From Saprospiraceae bacterium (GTDB taxonomy: Bacteria; Bacteroidota; Bacteroidia; Chitinophagales; Saprospiraceae): a stretch of 7,470 nt of DNA. This document shows positions 6,921 through 7,470 of this stretch, one piece after another (the stretch's first letter is position 1; every line of letters starts with the position of its first letter). The stretch covers positions 1 to 7,470 of the forward strand of contig JAGQXA010000419.1 in the NCBI GenBank assembly GCA_020436865.1, written 5' to 3'. The notes under the pieces were generated by a model. The model did not search any database and was not told the origin of the DNA. It saw only the letters and a list, made by a program, of their open reading frames with translations. Both the position numbers and the translations under genes were made by a program.

Positions 6921-6976
6921 ATTAGTTAATTGGTCGATTGGTTAATTGGTCGATTGGTTAATTGGTTAATTGGGCC
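6921..6976. repeat. Octamer array ATTGGTTA / ATTGGTCG
   Basis: In register: ATTAGTTA (6921-6928), ATTGGTCG (6929-6936), ATTGGTTA (6937-6944), ATTGGTCG (6945-6952), ATTGGTTA (6953-6960), ATTGGTTA (6961-6968) and a diverging ATTGGGCC (6969-6976). A partial TTGGTCG (6914-6920) precedes it. The two variants partly alternate, suggesting duplication of a 16-base dimer. The array lies 12 bases before the start of the CCG-domain gene and takes up most of the 92-bp spacer to the upstream dicluster gene. It is the same unit as at 5441-5472. Confidence 0.95.
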
Positions 6977-6986
6977 TCCCTCTCAA

Positions 6987-7009
6987 ACTCACACTCACAC
7001 TCACACTCC
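6987..7009. repeat. Hexamer ACTCAC array crossing the dicluster gene's stop
   Basis: Three perfect ACTCAC units (6987-7004) plus ACTCC. On the minus strand the unit reads GTGAGT, i.e. GTG TGA in the frame of the dicluster protein. The array therefore contains the gene's stop codon (7003-7001) and further in-frame TGA codons at 6997-6995, 6991-6989 and 6985-6983. It directly precedes the octamer array of the same spacer. Confidence 0.9.
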
Positions 7010-7470
7010 TTCCACCCACTGATCGCGCTCCTGGTTCATCTGCCAGGGCGAGCCGCCGTTCTCGATGCTGTTGAACATCGGGAGCCAGTCGGCCGGGCCT
7101 TGCGACTCGGTCAGGATCTCGTAGCGGCGCAGGCGCAAGATGGGGTCGAGCGGGTTGATCAGGACCGGGCAGGCTTCCACGCAGGCATTGCAGGTGGTGC
7201 AGGCGCGGATCTCTTCGCGGGTCGTATAGTCGAACAGCGATTTGCCGTCGTCGAAATTCGCCTTGTCGGGCCGCACGCCTTCTCCGCGCAACTCTTCGCG
7301 TACGTACTGCGCATCGCCGCTGCGGATCTTGGCGCCGACTTCCTCGGCACGGTCGCGGATGTCCATCAGGACTTTGCGAGGCGACAACTTCTTGCCGGTC
7401 AGGTTGGCCGGACACACGGCGGTGCAGCGGCCGCATTCGGTGCAACTGTAGGCGTCGAGCAGGTTTTTCC
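7001..7470 (-). CDS. 4Fe-4S dicluster electron-transfer protein, N-terminus beyond window
   Basis: The frame is open from the right edge (first full codon at 7468) to the TGA at 7003-7001, giving 155 visible residues of the C-terminal part. It carries two classic ferredoxin motifs. The first is CTECGRCTAVCP, with Cys at visible residues 9, 12, 15 and 19. The second is CTTCNACVEACP, with Cys at 90, 93, 96 and 100. Together they should hold two [4Fe-4S] clusters, as in HdrC, GlpC and the ferredoxin part of HdrD. ANLTGKKLSPRK after the first motif and INPLDPILRLRRYE after the second are the usual flanks in HdrC/GlpC-like Fe-S oxidoreductases. Relatives in this phylum often have an N-terminal membrane domain; whether this one does cannot be seen here. 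A GTG at 7417 is inside the first cluster motif and is not a start. It most likely passes electrons to the CCG protein encoded next. Confidence 0.9.
   Translation of the reverse strand, partial: KNLLDAYSCTECGRCTAVCPANLTGKKLSPRKVLMDIRDRAEEVGAKIRSGDAQYVREELRGEGVRPDKANFDDGKSLFDYTTREEIRACTTCNACVEACPVLINPLDPILRLRRYEILTESQGPADWLPMFNSIENGGSPWQMNQERDQWVEGV

Noticed and set aside
6540..6929. 129-codon open frame on the plus strand
   Set aside because: It is antisense to the CCG-domain gene, whose Cys motifs leave no doubt about the coding strand.
6921..6976. CRISPR array
   Set aside because: The units are 8 bases, head to tail, with no spacers and no cas genes nearby.

Overview
The window looks like chromosomal DNA of a Bacteroidota bacterium, probably from the Saprospiria/Lewinella side of the phylum. 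The organism call is inference. It rests on a PKD/SprB-type secreted surface protein with the THIVGGE N-terminus typical of the phylum, on two lipoproteins, on the absence of Shine-Dalgarno sequences before the starts, and on a cluster of two Fe-S proteins plus a 160-residue protein that I recall as a conserved neighbourhood in this phylum.

Layout. Bases 1-1644 (minus) hold the first 548 codons of a large secreted, multi-domain adhesin-like protein whose C-terminus lies outside the window. A 147-bp divergent spacer separates it from a plus-strand pair. The first of the pair is a YyaL/SPATA20-family protein (thioredoxin-like domain with CHWC plus an alpha/alpha-barrel-like domain) carrying a lipoprotein signal (1792-3897). 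The second is a TPR lipoprotein (4022-4909). A long perfect inverted repeat (4914-4954) sits in the convergent spacer. From there to the right edge everything is on the minus strand and is transcribed right to left: a 4Fe-4S dicluster protein lacking its N-terminus (7470-7001), a CCG-domain Fe-S protein of HdrB/GlcF type (6908-6105), a conserved 160-residue protein of unknown function (6099-5617), and a small arrestin-like/Spo0M-like protein (5429-4965).

How they work together. The dicluster protein and the CCG protein look like a split HdrD/GlpC-type electron-transfer pair at the membrane. The 160-residue protein starts 5 bases after the CCG gene ends and is surely co-transcribed with it. 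No flavin dehydrogenase partner is visible, so the electron donor and acceptor are unknown. The plus-strand lipoproteins and the adhesin are cell-envelope proteins with no visible functional link to the Fe-S cluster.

The most unusual feature is non-coding. The minus-strand spacers are packed with short tandem arrays: 8-bp ATTGGTTA/ATTGGTCG, 7-8-bp ATTGGGG(G), 9-bp CACCCTTGT-like and 6-bp ACTCAC. The same octamer array ends about 11 bases before the start codons of two different genes. I see no mobile element, CRISPR array, tRNA or rRNA. Apart from the repeats this is mostly an ordinary chromosomal region.
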